A stretch of DNA of 64,000 bases from positions 2,046,001 to 2,110,000 of the forward strand of contig CP144143.1 in the NCBI GenBank assembly GCA_028485475.2, read 5' to 3'. A program made the translations under genes and the position numbers. Below, piece by piece: positions 36,982 to 46,011 of this stretch. This stretch comes from Chitinophagaceae bacterium C216. Lineage in GTDB: Bacteria; Bacteroidota; Bacteroidia; Chitinophagales; Chitinophagaceae. The notes beneath the pieces were generated by a model. It saw only the letters and a program-made list of their open reading frames with translations. It made no database searches and was not told the origin of the DNA. The stretch's first letter is position 1; the number at the start of each line of letters is the position of its first letter.

Positions 36982-38475
36982 ATGAGCCGGATTTTCTTGT
37001 TTTCCTTTTTAATGTTATGTATTTCCTATCTGGGGTGTTATAAACCCTATGAGATAAAACCGGATACTAATCCACCAGGAAACGTTACTAACCTGATGGT
37101 GGAAAAATTGGACGTTGATGTTAAAATAAGTTGGGAGTCGCCAACGGACGATGATTTGGTGGGCTTCCATATAGCTTTGTATAACGCCGCTAATCAAAGG
37201 GTGGTTTTAACTAAAAATGTTGCCAAAGACACTACGGAGTATCTTATGGAAAGAGTGCCTGCGGGTACTTACTATGTAGTAGTTAGGAGTAGAGATATTC
37301 AGAATAATTTGTCGGAAGGAGCAAAAGAATCATTTGTCTTTTTAAGTAAGGCTCCGACTAATGTGCAACGGATTAGAACTGCTCTCAACTGGAATGTAAT
37401 ACACGTAAATTGGGATTCGTTAACCACTGATGATTTTATAACAGAAGTAGAAGGCCAAAAGATATCCGAGCCTGTAGATAGTATTATTGTGGAAGTAGAC
37501 TCGGCTTACCGACGGTATGTACTACCGCCAACAGCAACAGGGGTTGTGATTCCAGATTTGCCGGATGGAGTACATTATATCAATGTGTATACTCATGGTG
37601 CATCGGGTTACTATTCCAATGTATATTCTCAGACATTTAGCCCTATCACCTTTGGTGAAAAATTTGTAAGAGTTACCGGAAATGGTTATGACTTTTATAT
37701 TGCCAAGTACGAGGTAACCACAGAAGAGTATAGGAAGTTTATTGTAGAAGATCTCAATATACTAGAACCCACTGCTCCTTATAGGGTTGACAACTCTAAA
37801 GTAGAGCCGGACGCTTGGTTTAAGTGGTGGTATGGAACCGATCCTGCCAGTCCGGGGGTTATGAAATTACTAGGCTTTAATACGTTTGAGTTTTCGCTGA
37901 CTCCTGATCAAGGGTGGGCTGCTAACAGATATGCATCTAATGCGTCGTTTGGTAGGGCAACCTGGGAAGGAGCTATGTTGTACTGCTTAATCAATTATAA
38001 TGGAAGATGTCCAACAGTAGATGAATGGCTGTATGCAGCAAAAGGTGGTGCATTAAGTCAAGGGTACGATTATGCAGGAAGTAATGATCCTGATGAAGTA
38101 GGCTGGTGGGGATGGGTACCAGGTACTCCAAGCTTCCTCAATCCTCCTGGCCTGAAACGCCCTAATGAACTGGGTATATATGATATGAGCGGAAATGCGT
38201 CTGAGTATACTTATGAGTTAGAGCCTAATGGCACAGCTTCGTTAGGTAAGAGTATTATTATAGGAGGCTCAATGGGACCTATTCACTTCTGGGGTAATGA
38301 AGGTGAGGATTTTGGACCGGACAATACCTTAAAACCTAAATTAAATGATCCTGCTATTGTCAAGAAAACGGGAGCAAAACAAAATGAGGCCATGTGGCGA
38401 ATGGGTATAAGAGTTTTAATTCCTCATGAAGAGATTGTTAAGCCTCGATTCAACAGGTTCAAATATGAGCCTTAG
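36982..38475 (+). CDS. FGE-fold (SUMF1-type) surface lipoprotein with fibronectin-like N-terminal domain
   Basis: A 497-residue lipoprotein (signal ending ISYLGCYKP, Cys near 19). A fibronectin-III-like domain (about 33-125, PPGNVTNLMVEKLDVDVKISWESP) and a second beta domain come first. About residues 233-490 are formylglycine-generating-enzyme-like: DFYIAKYEVTTEEYRKF, GRCPTVDEWLYAAKGGA, ELGIYDMSGNASEYTYE and MWRMGIRVLIP. The cysteine pair that FGE needs near its C terminus is not visible, and no sulfatase gene is in the window. I therefore expect a binding role rather than sulfatase activation. It heads the operon before susC. Confidence 0.8.
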   Translation: MSRIFLFSFLMLCISYLGCYKPYEIKPDTNPPGNVTNLMVEKLDVDVKISWESPTDDDLVGFHIALYNAANQRVVLTKNVAKDTTEYLMERVPAGTYYVVVRSRDIQNNLSEGAKESFVFLSKAPTNVQRIRTALNWNVIHVNWDSLTTDDFITEVEGQKISEPVDSIIVEVDSAYRRYVLPPTATGVVIPDLPDGVHYINVYTHGASGYYSNVYSQTFSPITFGEKFVRVTGNGYDFYIAKYEVTTEEYRKFIVEDLNILEPTAPYRVDNSKVEPDAWFKWWYGTDPASPGVMKLLGFNTFEFSLTPDQGWAANRYASNASFGRATWEGAMLYCLINYNGRCPTVDEWLYAAKGGALSQGYDYAGSNDPDEVGWWGWVPGTPSFLNPPGLKRPNELGIYDMSGNASEYTYELEPNGTASLGKSIIIGGSMGPIHFWGNEGEDFGPDNTLKPKLNDPAIVKKTGAKQNEAMWRMGIRVLIPHEEIVKPRFNRFKYEP

Positions 38476-38517
38476 AGGATTGCTGTCAATACAATTTGCT
38501 TGACTAGTTATTTGGTA

Positions 38518-38531
38518 TAAGCAATTGCTTA
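38518..38531 (+). promoter_or_regulatory. Palindrome related to the class B operator
   Basis: TAAGCAATTGCTTA, a perfect 14-base palindrome made from the class B half-sites in the reverse order (TAAGCA then TGCTTA). It lies 79 bases before the susC start. No good -7 box is adjacent, so its role is uncertain. Confidence 0.4.
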
Positions 38532-38540
38532 ATACTAACA

Positions 38541-38690
38541 TGGAAAATATATTTCTAATTATTGCCATATAGTATGTTGCAAGATTGCAACTGCTTTAAA
38601 ACAAACTGTATGAAAAATATATTCTTAGCTTTCTGTCTTATAATATGTTTAGTATGTTGCAAGATTGCAACTGCCCAAAACCAGACTGTA
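38541..38690 (+). repeat. Imperfect tandem duplication spanning the susC signal-peptide start
   Basis: A 24-base block is repeated exactly at 38571-38594 and 38651-38674, 80 bases apart. Similarity extends on both sides: ATGGAAAATATATTTCTA at 38540 against ATGAAAAATATATTCTTA at 38610, and AAACTGTA against AGACTGTA at the far ends. The upstream copy looks like a decayed signal-peptide start that stops at TAG after ten codons. Each block contains the palindrome GTTGCAAGATTGCAAC. Confidence 0.7.
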
Positions 38691-41600
38691 AAAGGCATAG
38701 TAGTTTCAGAAGATGGAACACCGGTTTCAAGAGTGACTGTTACAGTAAAAGGCACGAATACCGCAGTTATGACGAATGAGGATGGTGTTTTTGAAATTTT
38801 GGCAGATGAAAAAGGAGTTCTGGTATTTAGTGCTACCGCCATGGAGACTCAGGAGGTTCCCATAGATGGAAGATTAAATATTAGAGTAGTATTACGAAAG
38901 TATACTAAGCAATTAGATGATGTTGTTGTGATAGGATACGGTTCTGTTCGCAGAAGAGATCTTACCGGGGCTGTAGCCACTTTGAATAGTGATGAGCTGA
39001 ATAACAACCGTCCTCTTACTATTCAACAGGCACTTCAAGGTAAGTTAGCCGGAGTAAATGTTTTAAGTAATGATGGTGCCCCAGGAGGTGGTATTTCAAT
39101 ACAAATTCGTGGTGCTAATACCTTTAGTGGTAGTGGAGAGCCGTTATATGTGGTGGATGGTGTTCCAATAAATATTTCTAATTCTTCCGCAACTCCCTTA
39201 GAAGGAACTGTTGCTGATCCTAACAGCTATACTAAGAACCAGACGAACGCATTGGCTTTCTTAGATCCTAAAGATGTAGAATCGATACAAGTACTTAAAG
39301 ATGCTTCTGCTACTGCAATTTACGGATCACGTGGTGCAAACGGAGTTGTAATTATTACTACAAAATCGGGTAAGCAGGGCCGTCCACAGTTGGATTTTTC
39401 AACTGAGCAGGGATGGAGTCATATCATAAAGTTTACGGAAGTAATGTCGGCAAGGGAGTATACCCAATATATTAACGATGTATTGTATTGGACGAATTAT
39501 TGGAGACTCTATGACCCTGCAACAGGTACCAGCAGTTATAAGCCTAATCCGGAAGATTTTCCTTACCCTGGAATCTTTGATTATGCCCAAGGAGTTTATA
39601 AAAAAGGTCCCAACGATTATAGCGATGAGAGAAACGTTTGGCAAAGAGCCATTATGAGATCCGGTCGTAATCAACAATATTCGATAGGTGTTTCTGGAGG
39701 AACAGCTAATACTACCTACGCATTGAGAATAAGCAGAGCCGATCAACACGGTATTGTGGATAATACAAGATTTCAACGTAATGGATTCAATTTTAACTTA
39801 AACCAAAAAGCATTTAAGTGGCTCTCTTTGGGGCTCAATTCTAACCTTTCTTATATAAAATATAATCTAGTTAATACAGCCAATACGAATGATCAGACAA
39901 CGATGGGACTTATTAAGACAGCAATTTATGCTCGTCCTATTGATGCTGAAGCACCTCTTAGTTTTTTGGATGAGGGAGGATTCTATGCTACTTCTTCGCC
40001 ATTGGCATATGTAAATACACCGGATGTTACAGATCAAACCTCTGCATTTACGAATATTTACGGAGAAATTACTTTCTTGCCCTCATTAAAATTACGATCT
40101 AATCTAGGATATCATTACCATCAGAGCCAACGTCATAAGTACTACAATAGTAATCTCTATGAAGGAAGGCACAATCAATTTGGAGAGGGGTATGCTCAGG
40201 AAGGATTTACTCGTAATGTCAATATGAGTTTTGAAAATACGCTTACCTATGATAGACATTTTCAAAAACATCATTTAAATGTGATGGGTACACTGAGTAT
40301 GAACCAATATGAGTGGAATAACCAAAGCATGTCTGTGCGTGGTTTTGGATCGGATGTTACACAGGGATATGATATGGGGCAAGCTGTGGGTATACCCACA
40401 CTTTCATCTAGCAAGGGACAAAGCAACCTGATGTCTTATTTAGGAAGAGTAACTTATAATTACGATAATAGGTATTATGCTACTGCATCAGTGCGACATG
40501 ATGGTGCTAGCAACTTCGCAGCAAATAACAAATGGGCAACTTTTTCATCATTTGCTCTCGCGTGGAACGCTGCTAATGAAGCGTTTTTGAGAGATGTAAA
40601 GTGGATGGACTTGTTTAAATTTAGATTTAGTTATGGGTATACAGGAAATCAAGGAATCGGTGCATATGCTTCATTGGCTCGGTTAATTGCCAATAACTAC
40701 CCCTTTGAGGGGACCCTGAACAATGGTTTTATAATTAGTGGCGTAAACCCTGGTAACGCTAATTTGAAATGGGAAACTACTCGGCAAAGCAACTTTGGTG
40801 TGGATTTAGGTTTGTTCGATTCTCGACTGAACTTTACAATGGATATGTACTATAAAAAGACCTATGACTTGCTACAATATAAGTCTGTGGCAATGAGTAC
40901 AGGAGTACAGCGCATGCCAATGAACATTGGAGCAGTAGAAAATAAGGGTTTGGAACTTACATTATCAGCAACACCTATTAAGAATAATAACTTTACTTGG
41001 GATTTTTCTGCTAACTGGTCTACTAACAAAAACAAGATTCTTAAGTTTGGCGATAATCCGGATGCTCAAGATCTGTATGGCCCTTATAGGTTAGAAGGCC
41101 TGATATTAAAAGAAGGGTATCCTATTGGACAGTTGTATGGGTATGTAGAAGATGGATACTGGAACTCAATTGACGAATATAAGAATAGCTCATTTTATAA
41201 GTATATCCAGGAAAACGATCCTGCTTCTCTTCCAACCGATGAATTAATAGTACAAAACTACTTGGGAGAAATTAAATACAAAGATTTGAACAATGATGGT
41301 CAGTTGAATGAGTATGACCGTACTATGATTGGAAATGTAAATCCTGATTTTATATATGGCTTTACAAACAGATTTGAATACAAGAAGTTTTCATTGAACA
41401 TCTTCTTTCAAGGCGTATATGGAAATGATATATTGAATGCAACATTGTTAAACTTTAATACAACTTCTACATGGCCCAATAGACCTCCAGGGTTGTTAGA
41501 TCAAGCGTGGACTCCTGAACGCAGTGTCTCCAATCCTGAAATTATCAAGTATCCCAAACTGGGACAAAACCTTAACCGTAGTGTGCGTTTTTCAAGAAGG

Positions 41601-41858
41601 TATGTTGAAGATGGTTCTTATTTGCGGCTGAAGAATATTAGTCTGTCTTACAGAATTGATAAGCTATTTAATCTAAGAGATGTTAAAGGTATAAACATTA
41701 CTTTCAATGTAAATAATGTATTTACCATTACTAAATATACAGGATTTGATCCTGAAGTAAACTCTGCGGGGTCAGGAAATGCCGCTTGGCGCGGAATTGA
41801 CGTAGGAGCATATCCTTATGCAAGAACTTATATGCTTGCAATGCAGGTACAATTCTAA
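38610..41858 (+). CDS. SusC/RagA-type TonB-linked outer membrane protein (locus B)
   Basis: Second SusC-type oligosaccharide importer, 1082 residues. I prefer the ATG at 38610 (MKNIFLAFCLIICLVCC, signal ending ATAQ) to an in-frame ATG at 38562, which would put 16 polar residues before the signal peptide. Carboxypeptidase-like domain about 25-105; SusC signature LDDVVVIGYGSVRRRDLTGAV near 112; plug with VESIQVLKDASATAIYGSRGANGV; barrel ending with terminal Phe (MLAMQVQF). A local duplication overlaps its 5' end. Followed by susD. Confidence 0.95.
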   Translation: MKNIFLAFCLIICLVCCKIATAQNQTVKGIVVSEDGTPVSRVTVTVKGTNTAVMTNEDGVFEILADEKGVLVFSATAMETQEVPIDGRLNIRVVLRKYTKQLDDVVVIGYGSVRRRDLTGAVATLNSDELNNNRPLTIQQALQGKLAGVNVLSNDGAPGGGISIQIRGANTFSGSGEPLYVVDGVPINISNSSATPLEGTVADPNSYTKNQTNALAFLDPKDVESIQVLKDASATAIYGSRGANGVVIITTKSGKQGRPQLDFSTEQGWSHIIKFTEVMSAREYTQYINDVLYWTNYWRLYDPATGTSSYKPNPEDFPYPGIFDYAQGVYKKGPNDYSDERNVWQRAIMRSGRNQQYSIGVSGGTANTTYALRISRADQHGIVDNTRFQRNGFNFNLNQKAFKWLSLGLNSNLSYIKYNLVNTANTNDQTTMGLIKTAIYARPIDAEAPLSFLDEGGFYATSSPLAYVNTPDVTDQTSAFTNIYGEITFLPSLKLRSNLGYHYHQSQRHKYYNSNLYEGRHNQFGEGYAQEGFTRNVNMSFENTLTYDRHFQKHHLNVMGTLSMNQYEWNNQSMSVRGFGSDVTQGYDMGQAVGIPTLSSSKGQSNLMSYLGRVTYNYDNRYYATASVRHDGASNFAANNKWATFSSFALAWNAANEAFLRDVKWMDLFKFRFSYGYTGNQGIGAYASLARLIANNYPFEGTLNNGFIISGVNPGNANLKWETTRQSNFGVDLGLFDSRLNFTMDMYYKKTYDLLQYKSVAMSTGVQRMPMNIGAVENKGLELTLSATPIKNNNFTWDFSANWSTNKNKILKFGDNPDAQDLYGPYRLEGLILKEGYPIGQLYGYVEDGYWNSIDEYKNSSFYKYIQENDPASLPTDELIVQNYLGEIKYKDLNNDGQLNEYDRTMIGNVNPDFIYGFTNRFEYKKFSLNIFFQGVYGNDILNATLLNFNTTSTWPNRPPGLLDQAWTPERSVSNPEIIKYPKLGQNLNRSVRFSRRYVEDGSYLRLKNISLSYRIDKLFNLRDVKGINITFNVNNVFTITKYTGFDPEVNSAGSGNAAWRGIDVGAYPYARTYMLAMQVQF

Positions 41859-41921
41859 CGATTAAGATTAAAGCTGTTTGATATTGATAAAAACTATGTG
41901 AATTTTTCAAAAATATATACT

Positions 41922-43643
41922 ATGAAAAAGATAATCCTTTTGGCTCTCTTTTCTGCGCTTATATTGCAGGGATGTAAAAAGTTTTTGGAAGAGAAGCCAT
42001 TTGATTTCGTATCTCCGGAAAATGTGTATGATTCACCTAAAGGGGTGAAACAACTGGTTACCGGAATGTATGGAGTATTTTTTAGTACAAATTTGTTTAG
42101 AACTGAAGCTTGGATATACCTTACCAGTTGTGATGATGACTGGACAAATGGATTAGATTGGGTAATGGGGACTTATGGTGTGGGGAACTTTACCGGAGGA
42201 TGGGTGTATAACAACTCAGGTAATGACCCTTATTATGTGTTCTACCGACTCATAAGAGCTACTAATACTGTATTGGAAGTATTGCCTAATGTGGAGTTCT
42301 CTGCTGAAGAAACATACCTAAAAGAACAGTTCGAAGGAGAAGCGTTGGGTTTACGAGCAATGGCTTATTTTTATTTGGTGCAAATGTATGGTCCCGTCCC
42401 ATTGCGTCTTCGATCCGATGATCCCGATAATATGCCCCGCTCGTCAGTAAAAGATGTATATGCTCAAATTATTGATGACTTGCATAAAGCAGAAGATAAG
42501 TTGCTTCTAAATTCTAGAAGAACTTCAGCTATTAAGAGAGGACATTTCACCAAAGGTGCTGCACAATTACTTTTAGCAAAAGTTTATAGTACCATGGGTT
42601 CCGGTTCGCTTACTAACGCACAAATAAGTGTCACTACTCACGCAAGTCGTACAGCCAGTGGTGAAATTGTTAGAACCAGCCATACTTTTACTAAAAATAA
42701 AGTTGCAGGATATGATTTTGATCCAAAAATTGTTTATGATTCAGCAAAACAGGTAGTAACAAGATTAATTAATACGAGAGAGTATGAGCTGGAGCGTTTT
42801 GGTAATAACTGGAATCCCGCAAATTTTGGTGGTAAAGACTTTGTGTTTGCTTTAGAAACAGACTCAAGTACACAAGTGGCTTATACGCCTTATAATAAGT
42901 TCTTTACACCGCCGGGATTAAAAGGTGCTGGATGGCTTACCTATGTAAAAGATTTTTACTATATACATGACCCTGATGATGAAAGAGGCATGTATGGAAT
43001 TTGTCATGAATGGAAATCCAATAATTTGATGCCTAATGGGGTATGGAAACGCCAGTTCTTTCCGGCAGAAGATAGTAACAAGGTGTATGAAAAATATGGA
43101 AAAGCAAATGTAGAGACTAATATCAACAGTAACTCCATTTACTTAATGAAGTGGTATTTGGGAAATGCAGCTAATCCTCAGGTATTATTAAATGTTAATG
43201 ATGCAGGAACATTAATAAGTACTCCTACGCAAAACTTCCCTTTACTGCGTTATGCTGAGGCCTACTTAATTTTAGCAGAAGCAGAGAATGAGCTAAATGG
43301 ACCTACTGCATTAGCATATGATGCTCTAGATCTTTTACGTAGCTATAGATATAAAGAGGATGCCCCAAAGATATCTCGTACCATGACTCAGGAGCAGTTA
43401 CGATCCTTTATCTTGGAAGAACGAAGTAAAGAGTTTGCCGGAGAAGGATATCGACGATTTGACTTGATTAGATGGGGTATCTATTTACAAGTAATGAATG
43501 CAGTGGATATACGCAGGCCGAATTTGAATAATGATAATGCAATTATTTCAAAACGTAGAGAACAGAAACATTTATTGTATCCTATCCCGACTATAGAAAT
43601 AGATGGTAATCTCGATTTTGGACCTAATAATCCGGGATGGTAA
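41922..43643 (+). CDS. SusD/RagB-type glycan-binding lipoprotein (locus B)
   Basis: Lid protein of the second SusC, 573 residues from the ATG at 41922 (MKKIILLALFSALILQGC, lipid Cys at 18). An in-frame GTG at 41898 is less likely. Helical GEALGLRAMAYFYLVQMYGPVPL near 140, and the C-terminal LLRYAEAYLILAEAENEL, FILEERSKEFAGEGYRRFDLIRWG and LLYPIPTIEIDGN...NPGW are typical. Its stop overlaps or abuts the next gene, indicating one operon from the FGE-fold gene to the phosphoesterase. Confidence 0.95.
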   Translation: MKKIILLALFSALILQGCKKFLEEKPFDFVSPENVYDSPKGVKQLVTGMYGVFFSTNLFRTEAWIYLTSCDDDWTNGLDWVMGTYGVGNFTGGWVYNNSGNDPYYVFYRLIRATNTVLEVLPNVEFSAEETYLKEQFEGEALGLRAMAYFYLVQMYGPVPLRLRSDDPDNMPRSSVKDVYAQIIDDLHKAEDKLLLNSRRTSAIKRGHFTKGAAQLLLAKVYSTMGSGSLTNAQISVTTHASRTASGEIVRTSHTFTKNKVAGYDFDPKIVYDSAKQVVTRLINTREYELERFGNNWNPANFGGKDFVFALETDSSTQVAYTPYNKFFTPPGLKGAGWLTYVKDFYYIHDPDDERGMYGICHEWKSNNLMPNGVWKRQFFPAEDSNKVYEKYGKANVETNINSNSIYLMKWYLGNAANPQVLLNVNDAGTLISTPTQNFPLLRYAEAYLILAEAENELNGPTALAYDALDLLRSYRYKEDAPKISRTMTQEQLRSFILEERSKEFAGEGYRRFDLIRWGIYLQVMNAVDIRRPNLNNDNAIISKRREQKHLLYPIPTIEIDGNLDFGPNNPGW

Positions 43644-43678
43644 CGTGTAGATATATACTATTAAAAAATTTGAAGTCG

Positions 43679-44647
43679 ATGGTGCTAATGTTACATTTTA
43701 GAATACTAAGAGTATTGATATGGTTGCTGGTTACAATAAATGTTCAGGCGCAGCAGTCTGAAAAGAAACCACTTATTACTATAGGAAAGTTTGAGAAAAT
43801 TTTTGATCAGAGTATAGGTGAAAACGATACTTGGTATATCAATGATCATTGTTTTATTCAGGCGGGTGACGGCCAATGGCATATGATTGGTATTACGGGG
43901 AGAGAAGCGCCCCATCCATGGGATGAAAGCAATTTTGCCCATGCTGTAGCGGAGAGCTTGACGGGAAAATGGGAAAAGAAAAAATATGCCCTTCGTGTTC
44001 GACCAGATCTAAATGAAACGGTGTTATGGGCCCCACACATTGTAAAACACAATGATTTGTATTATATGTTTTATTGTGGTGGGCATCCGGATCATCGCAA
44101 GTATCAAATTAATCTTGCTGTGAGCAATGATTTGTACGAATGGAAGCGTTATGCTGGCAATCCTATATTCATGGACGGCTATGATGCAAGGGATCCCTTT
44201 ATCTTTCGTGATGAGATAAACAACAGATGGATCATGTATTATACAGCCACCAGCAAGCCGGAAGGAGGATATAGAATTGTAGCTGCGAAAATTAGCTACG
44301 ATTTATTAAATTGGTCTCAGGATAGATATGTCGTTTTTAAAGATCTGACAGACAAGGGGACCTGGGGTGGGAATACAGAATCTCCCATCGTAATTCAACG
44401 CGAAGACTGGTATTATTTATTCATAGGGCCCGGTCCTAATTATAAAACAACCAAAGTTTATAGAAGCAGAGATCCTTTTAATTGGGACATTGAAGATGAA
44501 GTAGCAGTGCTAGAAGCCCATGCACCAGAGATTATTCAGTATAAGGATAAGTGGTATATCAGTCATTGCGGTCTTAAACAAGGAGGACTTTACCTAGCTC
44601 CATTATATTGGCATGATGAACTGGAAGAAAAACTAAAGGAGAAATAG
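43679..44647 (+). CDS. GH43/GH32-like five-bladed propeller glycosidase
   Basis: An exported protein of 322 residues with a five-bladed beta-propeller of the GH43/GH32/GH130 kind. The repeat-like blades end in DLYYMFYCGG, RWIMYYTAT, DWYYLFIGPG and KWYISHCG. Likely active-site acids are the Asp in WYINDHCFI near residue 42, the Asp in DARDPFIF near 170, and the Glu in NTESPIVI near 236. The RDP-like and ESP segments resemble furanoside-acting families. The start at 43679 gives a clean signal peptide ending INVQAQ; an ATG at 43637 overlapping susD is possible. Precise family undecided. Confidence 0.7.
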   Translation: MVLMLHFRILRVLIWLLVTINVQAQQSEKKPLITIGKFEKIFDQSIGENDTWYINDHCFIQAGDGQWHMIGITGREAPHPWDESNFAHAVAESLTGKWEKKKYALRVRPDLNETVLWAPHIVKHNDLYYMFYCGGHPDHRKYQINLAVSNDLYEWKRYAGNPIFMDGYDARDPFIFRDEINNRWIMYYTATSKPEGGYRIVAAKISYDLLNWSQDRYVVFKDLTDKGTWGGNTESPIVIQREDWYYLFIGPGPNYKTTKVYRSRDPFNWDIEDEVAVLEAHAPEIIQYKDKWYISHCGLKQGGLYLAPLYWHDELEEKLKEK

Positions 44648-44697
44648 TGTTCAGATTTAAGATGAACAGCTTTCAATTTTAAAAAAACATAAAAATA

Positions 44698-45879
44698 ATG
44701 ATGAAATTTTATTTTAGTCTTTCATGTTTACTAATATTCTCGGTAAATATCTGGGCTCAATCATTGGGTTTATCAGATATTGTAGTTATAAAGGATCGTG
44801 TAAAATCCAAGCGGGTGAGCTCCTATGATAGAACCGGCGGCAACGGTGATAACATATACATGATTAAGCCGGGCGAAAAAAGGGTAATATTTGACGTGAA
44901 AGGCGCCGGAGTAATCACTCATATCTGGATGACACTTTCTCCAAGACCGGATGTTTTAAATCGATCGGATGTCATTCTTAGAATGTATTGGGATGGAAAC
45001 TCTTATCCCTCTGTACATGCGCCCATAGGTCCTTTCTTTGGACAAGGATGGAATGAAAGTTATGATTACGTCGCATTGCCTCTTTCTGCAGGCCCTGCCG
45101 GAGGAACGGCCTTGGTATCTTATTTTCAAATGCCTTTTGCAAATGGAGCTAAAATTGAAATAGAAAATCAGGCTGATACAGCCGTCGAGGCGCTTTATTT
45201 TTATATTGATTATGAAGAATGGGAGTCATTACCTCCCAATATGGGACGTTTCCATGCTTGGTTTAATAGGCAGATTACAGAAGCTCCACCAGAGGGAGAA
45301 AACGAATGGGAAGCTATTAGACCGTATGATAAGAATGTTGATGGCAAGAGGAATTATGTTTTCGCCAATATTAAAGGACAAGGACACTATGTAGGGGTAA
45401 ACTTTTATGTACAAAATCCAACTATCATGTGGTATGGCGAGGGGGATGATATGTTTTTCATAGATGGAGAAGAGAGGCCATCGATTCATGGAACTGGTAC
45501 CGAAGATTATTTTAATACGGCATGGTGTCCGAGAACCCCATATTTGCATCCTTATTATGGATATCCAAGAGTTTCGAATCATGAAACTGGTTGGTTGTAC
45601 CGAACTCATGCTTATCGTTTTCACATAACCGATCCTATTCATTTCAACAAAAGCTTAAAAGCTTCCATAGAGCATGGACATGCCAACGGTTTAACCTTGG
45701 ATTTGGCTAGTGTGGCTTATTGGTATACAAAAGAAGCCACCGATGTAGGCCCTATACCTGATAAGGAAGGACGTAAGTTTATGCCTGCTATCACCGCAAA
45801 CGATATGTTGCGTTGGCGTCATGAGTGGAGAAAGAGCATGGGGAATGACCCTAAACTATGGGGTAATGAACGTAAATAA
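44698..45879 (+). CDS. GH172 (DUF2961) glycosidase, short form 1
   Basis: Exported GH172-type protein of 393 residues, the standard length for the core domain. Signal peptide about 1-21 (ending NIWAQ). Landmarks: SSYDRTGGNGDNIYMIKPGE near residue 41, GVITHIWMTLSP near 73, GPFFGQGWNESYDY, GQGHYVGVNFYVQ near 227, and HGTGTEDYFNTAWCPRTPY near 263 with the conserved glutamate. It is in the susCD operon of locus B. The family links it to furanosidic substrates (fructofuranose or D-arabinofuranose); specificity is not readable here. Confidence 0.9.
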   Translation: MMKFYFSLSCLLIFSVNIWAQSLGLSDIVVIKDRVKSKRVSSYDRTGGNGDNIYMIKPGEKRVIFDVKGAGVITHIWMTLSPRPDVLNRSDVILRMYWDGNSYPSVHAPIGPFFGQGWNESYDYVALPLSAGPAGGTALVSYFQMPFANGAKIEIENQADTAVEALYFYIDYEEWESLPPNMGRFHAWFNRQITEAPPEGENEWEAIRPYDKNVDGKRNYVFANIKGQGHYVGVNFYVQNPTIMWYGEGDDMFFIDGEERPSIHGTGTEDYFNTAWCPRTPYLHPYYGYPRVSNHETGWLYRTHAYRFHITDPIHFNKSLKASIEHGHANGLTLDLASVAYWYTKEATDVGPIPDKEGRKFMPAITANDMLRWRHEWRKSMGNDPKLWGNERK

Positions 45880-46011
45880 GGACTCATTATTTCTCAAATG
45901 TTGAGTATATTCAACTCTATAATTGTATATATAACTTGTATCTATTATAAATTGAGTACGCTGACATCTCGTGAGTGTGCTTGAGAAATTTAATCTTAAA
46001 AACGAAGATTC

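Noticed and set aside
36982-38475. Active sulfatase-maturing enzyme
   Set aside because: FGE fold is present, but the catalytic cysteine pair is not visible and no sulfatase is encoded in the window.
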